From assembly GCF_022539315.1 (NCBI RefSeq), contig NC_066315.1, positions 92,606,990 through 92,670,989 on the forward strand: 64,000 nt of DNA, written 5' to 3'. This DNA comes from Serinus canaria. Taxonomy: Eukaryota > Chordata > Aves > Passeriformes > Fringillidae. The translations under genes and the position numbers were made by a program. Positions 1 through 13,336 of this stretch are shown here, in pieces (position 1 is the stretch's first letter; every line of letters begins with the position of its first letter). The notes beneath the pieces are model-generated. The model saw only the letters and a list, made by a program, of their open reading frames with translations. It did not search any database and was not told where the DNA came from.

Positions 1-1145
1 CACACTATGCAACTGTGAGTCTCCTCATACCTTCATAGACATTTAGGCCTCAACCTCAACAGAGGAAGTGCCCATAACTGAATGTAGAAACACACACATA
101 TATAGATATAAATATATATATTTTGCATGCACATCTATATGCAAAGATGTTCACATGTTAAATACATGACCCACTGCCCAAAGGGTAATTATTCTAGCTC
201 AAACCTACATATAATAGGAAAGAATGCAAGACTTGGGTTCTAATCTGATTACCATAATTCATTCATCTGCCTTCTGAGAGTGTGATCAGATGAGGTTTTT
301 GGATCTAATTTTTCGCTGAGATTTTTACGCAAGAAGAGACAGAGATGACCACCTGAACTCTGAAATTGAGTGTTGTCTCCTAAAGTTGTTAAATATTGGT
401 TTCTTTTTTCATGTGTTTTACCAAAATTACCATTTAAAAGTACACAAAACTAAAGTATCAAACTCATTTAGTGTCTTCCTCAAATATCCAAGAAAAGACG
501 TGATACCTTTTTGCCAGTGAAGAAGTGTGAGGAGAGAGACAATTCAAAGCAGTATTTCATACATCATGAAAAAAATTCCCAGACTTTGAATTGCTCATAA
601 TGGTGATACTCTGCCTCTTCATTTCCTCTGCAAACCTTCCTTCCTTCTGTGATCTTTTCTAACTCAAACTCCAGCATTTTATCTGCACAGTAGTCTTCAC
701 ACATTCAATAGAGACTAATGTTGTAAACTCCTCACTTTGCACTGCAAGGAATTAGGAAGCTAGGATGTACATTTCATACAATGGAAATATTTGTACAAAT
801 ACCTGTTTATTAATGAAAACATAGAGTTTCTAATCTGGCCCAAAATACTTTTCTAAGACCTCCTCCATCTTTGGAGATGAATAGCAAGACAACAAAAGGT
901 TTACATAATGAGAAATTGGTGTATAGTTATAAACCTCTATTTACAGAGGTTTAAACATGGTGCAGGTGCAACAGATACACTAATTACCAATGAAATTTCC
1001 AAATATAAAAATATACAAATTTACTTTGTACTTTTGCATTTTTGAACTGAATGGAAACACTGCATAAAGTATTCAAGCAATAGAACTGCCCCCAAATGCT
1101 GAATGAAACACAAAAGGCAGTTTCTCATCCCTCTGAACTCCAACC
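1..1145. other. AT-rich flank upstream of the CpG island
   Basis: No coding frame, RNA gene or transposon is recognisable here. There is a short CA/TA-rich tract around 90-122 (acacacacatatata followed by TA steps). This is the presumed 5' flank of the golli promoter and may contain distal regulatory sites, but nothing specific can be named by eye. Confidence 0.5.
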
Positions 1146-3110
1146 AGCCCGACTCCAGAGGGTCGTGCCCTGGAGCTTCATTCCACGACGGTGGCTGAAG
1201 TTGGCTTGTGCCTAGCGCTAAGGTCACAGCGGGTCCTGGGCTCCAGGATGCCCATCGGACAGCGTAGGATTCCCTTCAGAACAGCGAGATGGGCCGTGGG
1301 CCTCGGACCAGGCACAGCACGGCGATACCGAGTTTCTGGTTGCGGGTGTGTGACTTGGAGTCTAAAACTGCAGGTCCCTTTGCCTACCCCTCCCGCCACC
1401 CCCCCGGGCATCGGATCCCAGTAAACCCAGATACAGGAGGAAGCTCCCGGCCCAGGGCAGCCGGGCCCGAGAGGGCAGCCAGCCCCGGGCAGGGCAGGGC
1501 AGGCAGGTAGGTTGCCACCTCGCAGAGCCCGTGGCCGGACGCAGCTCCCAGCGGCCCAGAGCCACTCGTGTCTCTTTCTCAGCTCGAACCCCGCGGGGGT
1601 AACGGGGCCCCATCCCTCCTTCGCCCCCGGGGTCCCTGCCCTTCGCTGCCCGCCTCCGCCGGCGGGAGCTCTCGCCCGCTGCTCCTTCCTGCTTGCCGGA
1701 GGCTGCCAGGGCGGGAGGGCGGGCGGCGGGGAGCGGCTGCGGGGCGCACCTCCCGCGCAGGTACCGGGGGACAGCCACCGGGCTTCCAAGGGGAGGGCAG
1801 GGGTCAGGAAGGAGCAAGGCAACAAGCCACACGGCGCCGACACCGAGGAGGGGCAGCTCCCGGCTCGCCCTCCGGAGGAGGAGCGGCTGTGTGGCGGCGG
1901 GAGGGACCCACGCGCGCTCCTGAGCGCGGCGCGGAGCGGAGGTTCCCTCATTCCTGCTCCATCCCTGCCTCTCTCCTCACCTGGCCGCCGCTCCCGGTGG
2001 GCGCGCTACCCCCTCGCACCTTGGCTGCCCCCGCCCGCTGCATGCAGCCCCAGGAGCGCCGCAGCCCAGGAGGATACGCTGGGTGCGTTATGATTAACTC
2101 TTTTTTAAATTATTATAATTATCATTTTTAGAGGTTTTTCTTTTTCTCTCCGGGGGTTTCGCGGAGGGGAAGGGAGAGGGGCAGCCGGGGCCTCCCCGCC
2201 ACCGGCGGCTCCAGGGCTGTGCCCGCCCCGCACGCTGCGCTCCGCTCCGCCGTGTTTGTTGTTGTTGTGCTCCGGGGAGGGAGGCGGCAGAGCGAGCAGC
2301 TCCCCCCGGGCGGCGGAGGGCGGGCAGCCTTTCGGCTTGTTTCTCTTCCTCTTCGCCGTGTGAGCCCGCGTCCCGTCCTTCTCGGCGGGGCAGCCGAGGG
2401 GGCTCGGCGGAGGAAGTGCGGCGCTGCGGGACACCTGGGGCAGGTGGCAGCGCGGGCAGCGGTAGGTGGCCCCGGGCTCCCTCGGGGAGGGATCCCGCCC
2501 GCGGGACGGGTGCCTGAGGAGCAGGCGAGTGGTGCTGGGGACAGCGGGGAGGGCAGGCGCTGCTGCCCGGGCCCCGCAGGTGTCTGCGCGGGGCTCCCGC
2601 TCCGTCGGGGCGGCCGTGCCTTACATAACCGGGCGGGAGGCCGGGGAGTCCGTGCCGTGCCTTCCCGGCCGTGCCTTCCGGTTTCACGTCGCGGCCGTGC
2701 CCGGAGCCTTACACCGAAACAGACAACTTCTCCTTTTTTTTTGGTTTTGTTTTGTTGGGTTTTTTTTTTCCCCCAGTTCACGGGGCCACGGCGCAGGACG
2801 GGCGCTGGCGGAGAGCTGAGGAGCGGGGCAGGTGCTGTCCTCGCCGCGCTTCCACCCTGCGCGGCTGGGCACTCACGGCTCTTGCCGGGATTTCCTTAAG
2901 TTTCCGCGGGGAAGGTGTGCACAGGGCTGCTCCGAGGTGCCGCTGGGACGCTCCTGTCCAGCGCCCCGGGACCTGGCACCTTCCCCGCCCTCACCGGCTG
3001 GGCTCGGCTCGAAGTTGCCGTGCTTCTGATGCTTGCCACCGGCTGTGCGAGGGCTGGGCGCTCGCTGGGGAGGCTTGGAGGTGTTTGAGGTAACTCTGTC
3101 TCCGTGTGGG
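1146..3110 (+). promoter_or_regulatory. MBP: CpG island, probable golli-MBP promoter and non-coding first exon
   Basis: About 2 kb of strongly GC-rich, CpG-dense sequence stands out sharply from the AT-rich DNA on both sides, which is the usual look of an unmethylated vertebrate promoter. The first coding golli exon is 24 kb downstream on the + strand and carries only 23 nt of 5' UTR before its ATG, so an upstream non-coding exon is required; this island is the natural place for it. Plausible + strand donors are CAG|GTAGGT (exon end 1506), CAG|GTACCG (1760), GCG|GTAGGT (2461) and GAG|GTAACT (3089); sequence alone cannot choose among them. An AT-rich patch interrupts the island at about 2088-2150. 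Long open frames here simply reflect the lack of AT-rich stop codons. Seen: the island. Inferred: its role for MBP. Confidence 0.7.
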
Positions 3111-6100
3111 ATGAGCTGTGGCCATAGCAAAGGCTGTACTTCTAGTGCCTTCGTACGCTTGTGCGGACTTTTTAAAAATCGCTGCATGATTTACCTTGGG
3201 AAGAATGTAAACATGCATTTTTTAATTTTAAGTAGGTCCATCCTGATATATTTCCTGTGTGCACCGCCTTTGCCCTTCAGTATGTCAGATGCTGTGTTTG
3301 AAGTACAGTTAACTGAGATACTATGAACATACTGGGAAAATAACAAATTGTTGCCGAGAAACTGAGGTTTTCCCCCTCTTCAGTGGAAGCAGAATTGAGT
3401 CTCAGGTGATCAGGAGTGATAGCATGTATATTGCACTGGTTTATTTCTATAATATCCACTAATCATTTCTAAAGAGCTGAGACTAATATAATTTTGTTGG
3501 TGTGGAGTACTGCCAGTTCACAGATAAAAACAGCTTGACCTGTAGATTGTGGTTGGTTGTGTATAAAGGTTTGAAACCTGGCTGGAAGGATGATGAAGTG
3601 CTCCCTGTCAGTCAAGGTAAATAATAACAGAGTAAGGGAACAGTCTTGCTTTATGTTAATGATTTGATTACTCTTAGCAGCCAAGTAGGAAACGGTTCTC
3701 TGAAATCTTTAAATAGTCTTAGGGCAGTTGGTAATTACTGGTATGAGTCCATCAAAGCTCTTGAGCATCATGGATTGTGGGTTACATCGGCTCTGTCTGT
3801 CACAGATTGCATTCTGAATCATTCTAAAGAGCACCGATGAGAACGTTACCAATGCCATACCAGGCTATTCCCAAGTTTCTTCTTGGGTATAAGTAGAGCC
3901 TAGAGAGGATCAGGAAAGGAAGAGCTTGCATTGATGCTTCCCTGGAATATTCTCTCCAGGCAGCTGTGGCTAAAGCACTCCCATGGGTAGAAGTGTTGCC
4001 TTTCTTCATGACCGACACAAAGTTTGTTGTTCTTTCTTTGATCCTATACAGTAGTTTTTTCAGTCTCTGAGGAAATAGGTAACCAGATGAAGTATTCTAC
4101 AGACATTATTAATAACTGATAAGATGGTCATAGGGCAAGTTCTTGTTTGCAAAGGGCCATGCACAGGAGTTTTATTGAGGGATATTAATTTTCTGAGTGG
4201 CGTTCATGCATTAGGCTCTGAGATAATACATTTAAAATAAAGTTTCATATTTCTAATGAAAAGAAAGAGGCAAAGAGTTGTGTCTTAATGAAATGGATTC
4301 TAATTATTTTTCACTGAGTTGGGAGAGAGCCGTGGATACAACGTGTAGTCAGCATCACTGAATTTGTAAGTAGAGAATTAAGAACAGAAATTGAGTTTAT
4401 GCCATTCTGTACAGCTGAATAATACTCACAGACTTTCAAAGCCCCTGTTCTATCACAATAGTTAATATAAATAAGGTAGTGAATGTTATGGTCACTATTG
4501 GGGTGATAAATTTTAGCTCACCACCAACTTGTAATCATAGAAATTGGGGCATGTTTATTAAAAATAGTTCCATATTTATAATTTCTTAATTTTGTGCATT
4601 TATGAAAAATTTCATGATAGAATTGTTCTTACACTGGGCTTTGTTTCTCATGATACCAGCTCCCATATGACACCTAGAGCCTTACATCCTTGTTAAAGAC
4701 ATGCTTGTCAGAATTCTGAAAATAATCAACTCAGAGTATCCTGCACATGCAGGGGAGGATTGTATCTGTTTTCAAGTCTTGAGAACAACCAAGATGACAC
4801 TGGTCATCCCATTAATCAATAGCATAAGTGGGACATGCTTCCAGTTCTTTTCAGTTCTGAAAGTTGGAGAGGATGAGTGTTCGTGGTGTGTTAGATTACG
4901 TGTGAAGGTACATGGAGTGGTAATGGTGGGATGAGGCAGGAGGGCAACCTGAGTGAGCATCCCTACTGTTGGGTATCCAAAATGTCTTCTTTGTTCTTTT
5001 TGTGATGGTTTATTCAGTACTTGGTATAAATTACCCATATGGTTGAAACAGCCACTTTGGTTATTTATTCCATCAAACAGAACATATAAATTTAGGCTCT
5101 AATTGCTCTGCTACACGATTTTTTGTGATGGAAGAAACGCATTATAAACCGTAAGAGAAGGCCGAATAAGCTGAAATATACATCTCATGCTTACTTGAAG
5201 CATAAGTACCAGAAGTCATTCAGTGTTCAAATGCTACTGTTTTCTGTTAGCTTCTTACCTGTCAAAAGGGAGAGCTGTGAAAATACATTGGTGCTCATAT
5301 ATTAGAACCTGGGCCATTTGGCTCCGACTTTTACTTACCAGAACTAAATTAATTTAATTTACATGAGAACATAACAATTTTTGACAGTCACTATTGTTAC
5401 TGGACTAATATGGATGAAATCTAGTACTTTTTGGCTAAAACACTTAAAGAATAACTAGTGTTCAATGAGGAGAAGGCTGGAAGGTTTGCAGTATAAGACC
5501 CTGATCTTGCATACAAGTTTAAACTGCCATGGATTAAAGGACAGCAGAGTCTTCTGGATCATTGCTAAAGTGCTCTGTCCTGTGGTATTTAATTACCTGA
5601 ATAATTTTTCTTTCAGGCAAGACATCAGGTTGAAACTGTTATCTGTTTCCTGAGGTGAGGCTCTTAAATAAATGACAGCAGTGATGAAGAGCAGCTGGTC
5701 AGGAACTGCTGTTTTGAATACAGACAGCTGATAGTCTTTTATGAAACAGGAATTTTTCTGCATTCTTTAAAATGCCCTGTTGAAGACAGAAGGGTGTTCA
5801 GAATTGTTAGCTGCTTCCAAGAAGAAAATCAGTGGGCCATTGTGATTTCTGTGTGATTTCTGAAGAAGTCTGAATTTATATGTATTAAAAAGAAAAGTTA
5901 GCGGCCAGCAGAAGAAGAATGAGAAAAAGGGTATATGCTTTTAGAGCTTGACTGCTCAAATCACTTGTGCAACTGGAATTTCAGACAGATAACTCTAGGC
6001 TCCAGTACTTTATTTGCATATTTCTTGTGTTAATATCCATTTTCCAGGGTGTCCAGCCTTCTGCACAGAGTGCTTGATTTGGACCTAATGAAATAATTGA

Positions 6101-9100
6101 TACAAAATAAACAAGTTCCTCTCTGAGAGACTAATCCCAAGTCCTAGTTGCCCAAAGCAGTGGCTGGCTGCAGTGGAGATGGCATTGGAGCTGTGTTACT
6201 GCAGCCTTCAGTCCTAGTTCTGGCTCTGGCTGTGTGGATCATTCTGCAGGCAGGTTGTTCTCAGCCCGAGGAGAGAACCTGTGAGTGCTGCAGTCGAGCT
6301 GAAGGAGCACAGCATGCTGGTGCTGACTAAGCCCGAAGTTAAGATGCCACAATTGAAACACTGTTCTCTAAGGGTTTTGCCAGTGTGAGAATTTAGACAA
6401 AATAGTTATGCTAAGCTGTGGTTGGAAAGAGTTGCACAAAACTTCATTGATGCCTTTCCCTTAGGGAGACAGTGATAGTGCCTATCCTTATGGATTCAGT
6501 GGCAGTGAGTAAAGGCTTTGTCACAATCAATTTTAGATTTTCTTTACTTAATAATTTCATTCAGATGACTATAGATTTTTAATGTTCGTTTCTCTGGTTG
6601 TTTTCTTGTATTAGTAGCACATGAAGAAATGTCTTCTTCAGTCTAATCACCACACATACCAAATGTTTTCCTCTTTGAATCCTTGTATCTCATGACCTTT
6701 TTGATATAGTATTAAATAATTTCTGATGTTATGTTTGTGATTAACAATCTTACTAACTTCTTTAAAGATTAAATTGTACTCATGTTTTCTTGCTTTGCCA
6801 GCTGTTTTCAGAGTTTGGTTTTTGGGTTTTTTAAAATACTTTTTCTAGATATGGCTTTTAAAAACATGTTTTCTAGATGTTCAGTTAACATATCAGTCAC
6901 TTTCATTAATTTTCTACAGCTCATCTTCTTGATACATTGCCAGAGACTGACCCTTCTGAAAAAGGTTGATCATCCTGGGTTTAACTTTATCTTGCAGAGA
7001 TTGACACACAGTTTACTACTATTTTCTTTAAAGATTCAGGGTCTATTAAGAACATTTATTAGTAGCTAAATAATTTCTAAATAGCAGACACTTAAACAGT
7101 TCCTGACAACGGGATTCAGATTTTAACATTTTTGGGCTTTCATATTCTGAAAGAAGCTTTATGCTTCTCAAAATGCTTTGTTAAAAATAAGTGGAGAACT
7201 CTGGTTAATATAGAGTGAGATAATTCCTATGAGGCTTCTTGCATCAGTTGCAGTAACTGTGAAATCCCAGTTCTGTTGCTTGGAATAGCTGTAAATCTTG
7301 GACATAACCCAGGAAAGCCCACACAAAAGGCACGTGAGAGAAAAACAAAAAATAACATGAAAATTTTCAGACAGTTTTAGACAGTTTTTTGGGGTTTTTT
7401 TGCTTCTGTCCTGAAGTGATTTTGAAATAACTCAGTGAGGAAGTTAGTTTTCTAATTTTTTTTTCCCCCCCCTGGAGCATGTGGAAGCCCTTTCAAAGGG
7501 GAGAAACAATGAAATTAATAAATCTGAAAAGACTGACCAAGTCAGAGCTTTTTTTTTTTTCCTTTAATAAACGTATAATGACTGAAGGTAAAATAGCAGC
7601 TTTTATATTAATTTTTCTTAAAATTTGAGCAATTTTTGATCAATATATCGGCTGCACTAGGTTTTTTTTGCATGTTGGAAGGAAAGAGGGTTTTTAATTC
7701 TGACTTTTTTTGGATTTTGTTTCAACACTTGTAAAATTTCTTAGTGTGTGTAATTGAAATTCTTAATATTTATTTTTTAAAACCTTAAGAAAGCTTAAAC
7801 ATTTGCAAACATTTGAATTCAGGTATTTCCAGGTTGGTGAAGTTAATAACTCTGGGGATCTAGTGTCTGACTCTTGTGAAAGTGAGAGGGAAAGCAAAAT
7901 CAAATACAAACCAAGTTGTATTTCTGAAATAATTCAGGCATGTAGGGTGTTTTTTTAATATGTTTAACTGGTGCATTATCTTTGGCTTCTGCTAAAGAGT
8001 TGCAGTTGCAGGATCTCAAGTGAAAATCTGTTTGTTCTTTTCTTCTTACTTGGAAGTCACAAAATTCAGGTAAAATGATGCAGCTGGGCAATTCATAGAT
8101 ATCCTTGGAATTCAGATACTTATAAAAGAGGCATTTCAGTGTGAGAGATCAGTACTACCAGACACATAGAAAGCCATTCTGGCTGCCTTTTTGAACCAGT
8201 TTTTCTGATTTTTCTTGTGAATACATGACAGACCATGAAAAATAATGGTTTTATGTGGATGAAGTTAGATCAAGGACTCTTGTAGTGCAATGACAGCCTG
8301 TCATCTCAATGGGCATGTATTTTTTCTCTGAAGATTGGAAAAGTCCTGAAATACAGCTGTTGTGTTGTCAGTGCCCTGCCAGTTTTTTGGGTTTTGTTTC
8401 TTTTCAGTTATAAATAGGGCTGTGATACTTTCCAGATTAGAAGGCAGTTGTATTCTGGTTATTCAGTGGCCTTCTAGGGGACAATGTACAGCTGCTTCAT
8501 CTGTTCTGGGCATGATCTTGCTGAAGTGTGGTTTGGTGGTAAAAGGCCAGTCATGAGGTTTGTTCATCTTTGGACTTCAGGTGTTAAAACTGCCATAGTA
8601 AAATCAGAGTTTCCAATGTAGCCTGCAATTTTTATCTTTGGCTTTCCTAGATTTCCTTGATATATTTCAGATTAATAAACTGAAGTGAGGTAGGGTGGCT
8701 TCAGGGTGGTTGGATGGATTGAGTGGTAGAAGCGCTCTTTGCTGTCTCCTCAGATCTTCTTCCTCACCAAATCTCTCATTCCTCAGGCTGGCTTAGTGCC
8801 TTGAAGATAAAGCCTAGAATATTTATTTTTTTTTAATGCAGCAATTCTGCAGATCCCAGTGACAGCTGTTACTGTCCTCTGCCCTTCAAATCTGTACCTA
8901 CACCTGTGTCTCATCAGCATATCCCCTAGCTTGTTGCCATTTTCTCCTGACAAATATATGTGATAATATGTGTAATAATAGAACTTCTGTTGGCTTCCTA
9001 CTGACTCCCAGGAAGCATTCCTGCAGTTTGGGACAAATTCCTCAATTACCTGGACTTTCAGTTCATCTTGGAAAAGACTCATCTGCTTCTGGGGGTGGCA

Positions 9101-11185
9101 GTTCTATATCATCCACAATACCTCATGGTTAATAGCAAAACATTGCTTTGTGATGTTTTCTAATGTATTGTAATGCTTTTCAATAAATCTTTTCCAGCAC
9201 TGTTGTTTCCTGGATGTCAGCATTGCTCTTCTCTTCTAATTCCAAAAACACGAGTCCTTAGTTAAACTCTATTGTCAGATCTTTTTAGTTCTCTGGACGA
9301 AAAGTAGTGTTGAAATATTATCTGACAGAACTTACAGTAATTAAAATAAAATACTGTACTTGTCCCTTAGAGCATTAAGAAAGTACAGAAGAAATTATGG
9401 CAGATTTGTGCATATGCTGGGGTGTATTTTTTGTGGAGGATGGCTGTACAAGTTTGTGTCCAGAAAGGACCTGTTAAACTGAAAATTATGACAGCAAAGT
9501 CTGTAACCAAATGAAGGCAAATAACTGGCCTGTGTTTCCAGTAGTTCTGTGGTATAGGATAAAATACTGATGAAACAATACAGAACATAACCTTGGGGAT
9601 TGGTGTGTGCCTTGGAGTCTATCCATAAAGAATGATATAATCATTGTAATAGGGAACTTCAGACCCCTACTGTGTTGCATTTGATATGTTTTGATAGCTC
9701 ACACCATTCTAGAGAGCTAAAATTGGAGTTTAACTCATAATCCCCTGAATTACTAAAATCCGCTACCAAGTTACACAGTGATCCCATTTTAATTTGTCTC
9801 TTCAGTGAAATGGTCACTGAAAAATAGTCAGCAGTTTCATTCCAGGCATTTTCATCTCTACATTGGTTAGCTAGAAAGAAAAAACCAGTGCCTAGAAGGC
9901 TGTCTGAGGAACAGTGGCAAACTGTTTTGAAAGTGGTTGCCTGTTGTGCTTCATATATTAACAAAATTGGTGATATGAGTAGAACCTTTCCACATTCCTT
10001 AAGTCAGCCTTGGTGTTAAGTCTCCTTTTATTTTTCTGAAAGTAGAAAGAAGATGGATTTATTTCACCGCTGTTTTTAGCTTAATTTACATGCTCAAATA
10101 ATTGGGACTGACTTAAAGGAGAGCAATTGCAATTATTTTCTGCTTTGGCTCTTGTTGAGTCTTTTACTATTAGATTCTTTCCTCAAATGTTGGAAGTTAC
10201 TGAGGGACCTCTCACTGAAGTGTGGAGCTTCTACAAATAGAAACTCCCTGACTTGTATTTTGTGTTATCTTTTATCTGTACTATTACTTTGCCCTGACTT
10301 GTTCCTGGAAAAGAGATGCACATAAGTTTCTGCACAGCTTTTGCAGTTTCAGCATAGTCTGACTCAGTGCTGTTCACCTGGAAGACAGGCAGTAATTTGG
10401 CTTTGGTTTTGTTCTTCAGAAAGATACTCTTGTCAAATGGGAAATAACCCATCATAGGCTCACATAGAAAAATTGTTGCTTTAATGGAAATTTTAGTAGG
10501 TGCTTTTCAACTGAATGCAGGGCTGTTGGTGTTGAAAAGCTAATCTTAAACTTTGGCCAGCGTGTAGGGTGGGTTGTGAAATATTCCATTCTTCTCCTCC
10601 TCCAGTGGTAAAATACTTTGTATGTGGTTTGGTTATTGGGTTTGGGGTTTTTTTGGTTGGTTGTTTTATTCCCCCCCCCCTCTTAATTCTAACTCCTGAA
10701 TGCCACAACCTTCTTTATTAATGAAAGCACCATAGGAAGATGTTTGGTTCCAACTGAAAGCTGAAATTATAGCCACGAGTAATAATTTTTTATGCCCCTG
10801 GAAAGAGTGAGAAGGAAGTAATGAAAACTACTTTGCAACATAATTGGCCTTTAATTATAAATGGCTTGCAAGTTTCATCCCTGTGAGTAATATTTTGTCC
10901 ATTAGTCCTTAGCAAGGCCACAGACAGCATACAGCAACTACAAAAGTACGCTCCTTGTCCTAATGGAGTTGTGTGGTAAAGCAACTATTAGTAGCAGCTA
11001 TTCAGAATTCTTAACTGCAGTTTATATTTTACCATTAGGGACTGTGTTTCTTTGCCCTTTACCTAATACATATTTATAACTTCCCAGATCATAGCTGGTG
11101 TTGTTCTGCCCCCATGCACCTTGGCCTAGCCTCATCATTTTTATAATTTATTTTCGGTATTGAAAATTTGATACTGTGTGCTCCA
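3111..11185 (+). other. MBP: probable first golli intron, left part
   Basis: About 8 kb of AT-rich DNA. I see short T-runs (for example near 7380-7400, 7455-7480 and 7550-7562) and no confident exon, RNA gene or transposon. Open frames are short and unremarkable. Its status as intron depends on the CpG island being the golli start. Confidence 0.5.
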
Positions 11186-12005
11186 GAGCTTTCTCTGGGC
11201 TGAACAATGCCAATGTTTTCAGCCTCTCCTCGCAGGGTGTGTGTTCCAGCTGACAGCTGTCTTTGTGGCCTTCCACTGAACTTGCTCCTGCTGACATTTC
11301 ATAATGTGGATCCAAAAGCAGATCTGGTGGTGCAGACACCAGAGAAGTGGATTATGCACAAAGTAGGACAATTGCTTCCCTCAGTCCACTGGCTGTTCTT
11401 CCATTTCCAAAGCCTGTTTAGCTCTCCTTGCTGCCAGGTGGAGGGCTGATGCATGGCTTGCCAGGACCTCCAGTTTGTTTTTTCAGGGGAGCTGCTCCCC
11501 ACTAAGTTGGTCTTCAGGCTATGCTCTCATGATATTTTTTTGGGCATATCTAAGTTATTCTGAATGGCAACCCTGCCCTGCAGTGTGTCTTCTACAGTAG
11601 TGTTTGTGGACTTACTGGGTGCTCTGCCAGGTCACTGTAAAAGAAAATAAACAGGATTGGGTCCCTGATCTATTCACTTTGTAACCATGGGCAGATTGGG
11701 AACCATCAAGAGCTGCTGTTTGAGCCTAGTGATGGAGATGTTTGGGCTTTTTTAATAGCTGGTAATTTACCCATCCATGCTGTAACTTGGATCAGGTTAG
11801 ATGCAATGGTGCTGCAGGAGAGACTGAGTATTCCTGAAATCAAGGTGGGGGATACCAGTGATGTCTCATCCACAAATCCTGTCATTTTATGACAGAAGGC
11901 AATCATATAGGTCAGGCATGATTTAACCTCTGTAAATCCATCCTGGTGATTCCCAATGACTATCTTCTCCTTAATATGCCCAGAAATGACGTGCAGGCAG
12001 GCATA
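11186..12005 (-). mobile_element. degenerate CR1 LINE fragment, ORF2 region, minus orientation
   Basis: Read on the + strand, this follows the reverse complement of the 3' half of CR1. A ctctgggctgaacaatgcc segment and tctttgtggccttccactg lie near 11190-11280. Further on, caggcatgatttaacctctg, aaatccatcctggtgattcc and cccaatgactatcttctcc appear near 11915-11975, in the order expected for CR1. Many indels and stops show an old, dead, 5'-truncated copy. Family recognition is from memory; the exact ends are approximate. Confidence 0.7.
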
Positions 12006-12310
12006 TGTCAGAACATACTGTGGAAGTAGATGAACAAACAATGAAAGTAGGCTTGGACTGTGATGTTTTCTTTCCTAGTGGTCCCTGAGACTTGGTAACT
12101 GGTAACCTGTGCATATTCCCTGTCCTGCTCTTCTTTCCTGGATACCCAGTCGCTGTCCATCTGTAGGTGGTGAGTGCATGCAGGTCACAGGATGGAGCAC
12201 CTGCACCTTTGGGAATGTGGTGATGAATAAGCTGGGACTTCATGTGACCTGGGGGAACAAGTTTGTTAGGAACAGGATGTCACTTTTAGAGTGATTCTTG
12301 CTCCCTGTCT

Positions 12311-12326
12311 GTGTGTGTGTGTGTGT
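12311..12326. repeat. (GT)8 microsatellite
   Basis: Eight uninterrupted GT units, directly visible. Confidence 0.9.
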
Positions 12327-12499
12327 GAGGAATTTACCAGATAAGAAGGTGACAGCAAAAGTGACAGTAAGTTTAATAATTATTTTAGCTTGATCTAATG
12401 CATGTTAATGATTATATTGGTGATCTGCTTAAAGCCAGTGGGCTTTGCCCTGGGTTTTCTTTTGTATTGATTTAGTTCCATTATCTTGCCATTAGCTTG

Positions 12500-12535
12500 A
12501 CAGTAAAAGTATTGCATGTGCAATACTTTTACTGT
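12500..12535. repeat. perfect inverted repeat, 17-bp arms, 2-nt spacer
   Basis: Arm acagtaaaagtattgca (12500-12516) is followed by TG and then its exact reverse complement (12519-12535). It could extrude as a hairpin or cruciform. No flanking transposon was recognised. Confidence 0.95.
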
Positions 12536-12602
12536 GTCAGGATGTGTGAAAAATCTGTAGTTGCCTGCATTTAAAGCTTCCTTTTTTTGGTAGCTGTTTG
12601 CC

Positions 12603-12642
12603 TTTTTTTTTTTTTGTTTTGTTTTGTTTTGTTTTGTTTTGT
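12603..12642. repeat. poly-T followed by (GTTTT)5
   Basis: A run of 13 T (12603-12615) leads into five GTTTT units (12616-12640). This is a simple pentanucleotide repeat of the kind that grows from retrotransposon or poly-A/T tails. Confidence 0.9.
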
Positions 12643-13302
12643 TGCCACTGTTAATCTGCTTTTACAACTTCTCTAATTATGTCGTGGCTTTTTTTCTGGT
12701 AATCACTATTTTGATATTCCTTTATTACTGATAATTTTAGGTGGTCTTTAGAAAGCACCAGCACCTGTCAAATGCAGTAAGATCCACAGTCAAACTGAGA
12801 CCTGCTTAATTTGTACATAGTAAAGAGCAAAGAACTTTAACCTGATTGTATGATGCTGAATAGTGAGTTCACAATGACTTATTGGGGAATTCAATGTTTC
12901 TCAGATCTTATCATTAGCACCACTTGCCTTATTGGTTCAGATGCTTAATTTTCCAACTTCTGTTACTGATTGAGCAGTTATTACTCTGCATAGTTCATCA
13001 GGTACCAAAATAATTTTGTCCCATGATGATAGTTGTCCTTACTTTTGTTCTGTATAGAACTATACATTTAGATATCCATTTTTATTAGCTGCATTTTTTT
13101 TTAAGACCTGAAAAGACCCTTCAGAGTAAGGTGACAAATATATTTAATACAACCTTTCTAAAGGAGCAGTAGGTGAACTGATTTTAAGACTTAAGTTCTA
13201 CAATTTAGAAATGTTCTAGAAACCATCTCATCGGCAGTGAATCAATCAGAAATACAGTATTCACAAAATGTTTTGAATGGCAGGTGTAATTAGTTCATTA
13301 TT

Positions 13303-13336
13303 TTAATGCTTCCAATAGTTTAATTGGAAGCATTAA
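13303..13336. repeat. inverted repeat, 14-bp arms, 6-nt loop
   Basis: Arms ttaatgcttccaat (13303-13316) and attggaagcattaa (13323-13336) are exact reverse complements around the loop agttta. It sits directly beside the TTAATTAATG-rich tract. Confidence 0.95.

Noticed and set aside
1178..3093. Many long overlapping open frames on both strands in the CpG island (up to 257 codons)
   Set aside because: GC-rich DNA has few stop codons; the frames overlap on both strands, are low-complexity R/P/G/A-rich, and resemble no known protein.
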